Part shown: positions 6,046-8,916 of the stretch, in pieces
Layout: every line of letters begins with the position of its first letter
How positions within the stretch are numbered: the first letter of the stretch is position 1
NCBI GenBank assembly: GCA_017454075.1
Contig: JAFTDQ010000051.1
Span: forward strand, 1-8,916
DNA length: 8,916 nt
Direction of reading: 5' to 3'
Source of the DNA: Clostridia bacterium
GTDB lineage: Bacteria; Bacillota_A; Clostridia; Oscillospirales; CAG-272
Made by a program: the position numbers and the translations under genes
The notes under the pieces: model-generated
The model's input: only the letters and a program-made list of their open reading frames with translations
Databases searched by the model: none
Told to the model about the DNA's origin: nothing

Positions 6046-8283
6046 ATGGCAAGAAAAAAACAGACGGATCAGTTAACGCTTGATTTTTCGGAAGCTCCGA
6101 TAGAGGACCAGCCGATAAACGAAACTGTCGAAAAAAACTTCATGCCCTATGCGATGAGCGTAATCGTTTCAAGAGCAATCCCGGGTATAGACGGTTTTAA
6201 ACCGTCTCACCGCAAACTGCTTTATACGATGTATCTGATGGGGCTTCTGAAGGACAGAAGGACAAAATCGGCCAACGTTGTCGGGGAGACGATGAAGCTC
6301 AATCCTCACGGGGACGCGGCGATATACGATACTCTCGCACGTCTGACCCGCGCGCAGGAGTCGCTTCTTCATCCTCTGATCGACTCAAAGGGGGCTTTCG
6401 GGAAACATTACAGCGCGTCGATGGTATGCGCCGCTCCGCGTTACACGGAGTGCAAACTCGACAGATTCTGCGAGGAGATATTCCGCGGTATAGATAAAAA
6501 CGCCGTAGATATGACGGAAAACTATGACGGAACGATGCTTGAGCCGACGATGCTTCCGACCGCGTTCCCGAACATTCTCGTTTCTCCGAATCTCGGAGTC
6601 GCCGTCGGAATGGCCTGCAATATCTGTTCCTTTAATCTCGGCGAGATCTGTGACGGGACTATCAAACTCCTGAAAAATCCCGATACGGATTCCGACCGTC
6701 TCATGGACATTATAACGGCTCCGGATTTTCCGACGGGCGGCGAGATCATCTACGACAGAGAAAAATACCGCCAGATTTTTGAAACCGGGCGCGGCCCCGT
6801 TAAGGTCAGAGCAAGATACACTTACGATAAATCTCAGAACTGTATCGACGTTTACGAGATCCCTTATTCGACGAATATCGAAGCCGTTATGGATAAGGTA
6901 ACGGCTCTCACCAAAGAGGGAAAGATAAAGGAAATATCCGATATCCGCGATGAGATAGACCTCCGGGGATTCAGAATGACTATCGATCTGAGACGCGGAG
7001 TCGACCCCGACCGTCTTATGGCGCGTCTTTTTAAACTTACGACGCTCGAGGACACCTTCGACTGTAATTTCAATCTGCTGATAGACGGCGCTCCGAAGCA
7101 GATGGGCGTGAGGGAAATACTTCTTGAATGGATCTGGTTCAGACGCGTTTGCGTCCGGCGAGATCTTTCTTTCGAACTCGATAGAAAGAAAGAAAAGCTC
7201 AATCTTCTTACCGGCCTCGGAATAATCCTGCTCGAGATAGATAAGGCGATAAGGATCATTCGCGAGACAAAGCTTGAAAAAGACGTTGTTCCGAATCTGA
7301 TGGCCGGCTTCGGGCTCAATAAAGAACAGGCGGAATACGTCGCCGACATAAAACTTCGCAACATAAACCGCGAGTATATAGTAAACAGGGTCAGGGAACT
7401 CGAATCTCTTAGAAACGAGATCGAAGAACTTAAAAAGACCGTTTCTTCCGACGTGCGTCTGGGGAACGTAATAGCAACACAGCTTACCGAGATTAAAAAG
7501 AAATACGGACAGCTGAGAAAATCTGTGATAGTGCCCGAGGGCAACGCCGTAGTCTACGATGAAAACGAAGTCGTTGACGATTATAAGGTCAAGCTGATAT
7601 TCACGGCGGAAGGGTATTTCAAAAAGATCACGACCCAGTCGTATCGCGGAAACGATGAACAGAAGCTCAAGGAAGGCGACTACGTTACCGATCTTATCGA
7701 CGCAACAAACTCGGCGGAGCTTATGTTCTTCACGGACAAGGGCCAGATCTACAACGCCAAGGTCGATGATTTTGATCCGGTAAAGGCTTCCCAGCTCGGT
7801 GACTACGTTCCCTCAAAACTGAAATTCGATACAGAGGGCGAGCGGGCGATCGCCATGCTGTGCTTCACCGATAAACCCGACCCGAAATGGAAGGCCTGTA
7901 TTTTCTTTGAAAACGGCAAGGCCGTAAGAATCCCGATGTCGGCGTATGAAACAAAATCAAACCGCAGACGTATAACCGGCGCTTTCTCTACGGTGAGCCG
8001 TCCCGTCGGCGTTGTAATCGAACCCGGGAAACCGATCGACGTTTTTGTTTCGGGAGACGCGACTGCGATGTACGTTTCGACCGCCCTGATTACCGAGAAA
8101 ACCACAAGAACGGCTCAGGGCGCCGCTCTGATGAATTTCAAAAAGGGCGGTTCAGTTGTTTTTGTGTCCAAAAATCCTGAAACTCTCGGTATCGACGTCA
8201 GGAGATATCGGAAGAACAAGATCCCTTCTACCGGGATTACGCTTACTGAACAGGATAAAAAGGCGCTTCCGGCGCTTGAATGA
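6046..8283 (+). CDS. parC: Type IIA DNA topoisomerase subunit A (ParC-type, GyrA/ParC family)
   Basis: This DNA-cleaving subunit works with a ParE/GyrB-type ATPase to pass one duplex through another, chiefly to separate daughter chromosomes. The winged-helix and tower regions run from MPYAMSVIVSRAIPGIDGFK through APRYTECKL, where Arg132-Tyr133 is the catalytic pair; NPHGDAAIYDT (86-96) is the region matching the quinolone pocket. A coiled region near 455-470 (RVRELESLRNEIEELKK) precedes a short C-terminal propeller. At the place where gyrases carry the QRRGGKG box, this protein has SYRGNDEQKL (532-541), which argues for topoisomerase IV and not gyrase. The 745-residue length also matches ParC. 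AAAGGAAGG (6035-6043) lies directly before the ATG, 24 bases after the Sua5 stop. No parE lies next to it here, so naming it parC is a family-level judgement. Confidence 0.9.
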   Translation: MARKKQTDQLTLDFSEAPIEDQPINETVEKNFMPYAMSVIVSRAIPGIDGFKPSHRKLLYTMYLMGLLKDRRTKSANVVGETMKLNPHGDAAIYDTLARLTRAQESLLHPLIDSKGAFGKHYSASMVCAAPRYTECKLDRFCEEIFRGIDKNAVDMTENYDGTMLEPTMLPTAFPNILVSPNLGVAVGMACNICSFNLGEICDGTIKLLKNPDTDSDRLMDIITAPDFPTGGEIIYDREKYRQIFETGRGPVKVRARYTYDKSQNCIDVYEIPYSTNIEAVMDKVTALTKEGKIKEISDIRDEIDLRGFRMTIDLRRGVDPDRLMARLFKLTTLEDTFDCNFNLLIDGAPKQMGVREILLEWIWFRRVCVRRDLSFELDRKKEKLNLLTGLGIILLEIDKAIRIIRETKLEKDVVPNLMAGFGLNKEQAEYVADIKLRNINREYIVNRVRELESLRNEIEELKKTVSSDVRLGNVIATQLTEIKKKYGQLRKSVIVPEGNAVVYDENEVVDDYKVKLIFTAEGYFKKITTQSYRGNDEQKLKEGDYVTDLIDATNSAELMFFTDKGQIYNAKVDDFDPVKASQLGDYVPSKLKFDTEGERAIAMLCFTDKPDPKWKACIFFENGKAVRIPMSAYETKSNRRRITGAFSTVSRPVGVVIEPGKPIDVFVSGDATAMYVSTALITEKTTRTAQGAALMNFKKGGSVVFVSKNPETLGIDVRRYRKNKIPSTGITLTEQDKKALPALE
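7164..7193 (+). repeat. Inverted repeat inside the topoisomerase gene
   Basis: TCTTTCTTTC (7164-7173) and GAAAGAAAGA (7184-7193) are perfect 10-base inverted copies around a 10-base loop. The segment encodes part of SFELDRKKEKL, and the right arm reflects Lys/Glu codons. The stem is AT-rich and has no T-tract after it, so it is not an intrinsic terminator on the plus strand. Confidence 0.45.
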
Positions 8284-8304
8284 CTTTTAAGAAAGGACCG
8301 GAAC

Positions 8305-8805
8305 ATGAAAAGAATTATCAGGACGATCATTTCTCTGACGATGCTCTCGGCCGTATTGCTGATCTGTGTCGCGGCAGACGATCTGTATTCGTCAAAGGAC
8401 GATCCTCTCATTTCGCTGAGCTATGCAAACGACGTACTCGGCCCGCAGATCATGACCGAAGTGCTGAAAAAAATCGACGCGGATTACGTTAAAAAGAGCG
8501 AGCTTGAACCGTCTGATCAGTCGAGTTATACTCTTCTGACATTGTCTCAGGGGCAGACTATCATGGCAAAGGGCGTTCTTGAGATAATACCTGTCGAAGG
8601 CGAGGCGGAGGCCGTCATAACGTCCGCTTCAAACATTTCGGACGGCGCCGGAATTATCGATACTACTTCCGGTTCTGTCGTTACAAACGGTGAAACGCTT
8701 TCCGGAAATCACCTGCTTGTTATCCCCAAGGCGGACGGCAGGGGCCTCAGAGCCGTTTCACAAATACAGATTCTTGTAAGGGGTGAGTACAATATCACTG
8801 GATAA
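8305..8805 (+). CDS. Secreted or surface-exposed hypothetical protein
   Basis: The 166-residue protein starts with a clear signal peptide: basic MKRIIR, a hydrophobic core to about residue 20, and a likely signal peptidase I site after VAA (22-24), just before DDLYSSKDD. The mature part of about 140 residues looks beta-rich, with GQTIMAKGVLEIIPVEGEAEAV, a Gly/Ser/Thr-rich middle, HLLVIPKADGRGLRAV, and a final ILVRGEYNI. I recognise the arrangement YSSKDDPLISLSY...TLSQGQTIMAKG...DGRG...VRGEY as one seen in uncharacterised clostridial exported proteins, without a function I can name. Cys21 is not in a proper lipobox because the residue before it is Ile. AAAGGA (8292-8297) lies seven bases upstream of the ATG, 21 bases after the topoisomerase stop. 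The next frame begins inside its end. Confidence 0.8.
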   Translation: MKRIIRTIISLTMLSAVLLICVAADDLYSSKDDPLISLSYANDVLGPQIMTEVLKKIDADYVKKSELEPSDQSSYTLLTLSQGQTIMAKGVLEIIPVEGEAEAVITSASNISDGAGIIDTTSGSVVTNGETLSGNHLLVIPKADGRGLRAVSQIQILVRGEYNITG

Positions 8806-8916
8806 AAAAACAAAAAGAGGCAACACGAGGCAGGATAAAAACAGACTGTTCGTGAAGATAGTTGTCTGGGTGCTTATTGCGGCGATGCTCGGCGGGACGT
8901 TCTATTATTTCATTTA
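8783..8916 (+). CDS. Small membrane protein, partial (cut by the right edge)
   Basis: From a GTG at 8783 a frame of 44 codons stays open to the window edge. It begins MSTISLDKKTKRG, continues with a basic segment (KNR), and then a hydrophobic stretch at about residues 23-44 (LFVKIVVWVLIAAMLGGTFY) that looks like one transmembrane helix. The basic side before the helix suggests that the N-terminus is cytoplasmic. The start is uncertain: AAGGGG (8778-8783) abuts the GTG too closely for an ideal Shine-Dalgarno, and no upstream ATG in frame is suitable. The frame overlaps the preceding secreted-protein gene by 23 bases, suggesting coupled translation and possibly a joint role at the membrane. Function unknown. 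Confidence 0.6.
   Translation, partial: MSTISLDKKTKRGNTRQDKNRLFVKIVVWVLIAAMLGGTFYYFI

Noticed and set aside
6864..7544. 226-residue minus-strand open frame, Ser/Arg-rich
   Set aside because: It is antisense to the topoisomerase gene. Its Ser/Phe/Arg-rich composition is what the complement of Lys/Glu/Arg-rich coding sequence gives.
8356..8370. Lipoprotein signal at Cys21 of the secreted protein
   Set aside because: The residues before the cysteine are Leu-Leu-Ile; a lipobox needs Gly, Ala or Ser immediately before Cys. A signal peptidase I site after VAA fits better.
8800..8830. A-rich run after the secreted-protein gene as a terminator
   Set aside because: There is no hairpin before it, the run is A and not T on the coding strand, and an open frame continues through it.

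Overview
The window looks like chromosomal DNA of a moderate-GC member of the Clostridia (Oscillospirales-like, probably an uncultured gut or anaerobic lineage). The grounds are the style of the proteins: the Cro/C1-type repressor domain, the phosphoglucosamine mutase with a GRFLGWYY segment, the ParC-type topoisomerase with a GFKPSHRKLLYTMY segment, and a small secreted protein of a kind I associate with Clostridia. UGA is used as an ordinary stop, and ribosome binding sites are AAGGA/GAGGA-like. Lineage is inferred from these features, not from a marker gene. I see no RNA gene, CRISPR array, insertion sequence or prophage gene.

Layout. Bases 1-457 (minus strand) hold the first 152 residues of a gene that runs off the left edge. 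It joins an N-terminal XRE-type helix-turn-helix to the start of phosphoglucosamine mutase (GlmM) in one open frame. Bases 458-763 are a divergent control region with a well-formed sigma-A promoter on each strand and three short palindromes built on ACCG/CGGT; one palindrome fills the spacer of the rightward promoter. From 764 to the right edge every gene is on the plus strand and tightly packed, with gaps of 1 to 37 bases or overlaps: a Gfo/Idh/MocA oxidoreductase, coaE, an M18 aminopeptidase, prfA, a Sua5-type threonylcarbamoyl-AMP synthase, a ParC-type topoisomerase subunit, a small secreted protein, and the start of a small membrane protein cut by the right edge. The promoter at 687-715 is the only clear plus-strand promoter I found, so one long transcript is plausible.

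How the genes fit together. The right arm is mostly housekeeping: CoA synthesis (CoaE), peptide turnover (M18), translation termination (RF1), tRNA t6A formation (Sua5) and chromosome decatenation (ParC). The left side has a different flavour: a cell-wall amino-sugar enzyme carrying its own DNA-binding domain, divergent from a sugar-type dehydrogenase, with palindromes between them. The best candidate for something unusual is that HTH-GlmM fusion, which could act as an enzyme that also controls transcription of its own locus. This is inference; the fusion itself is read directly from the sequence.
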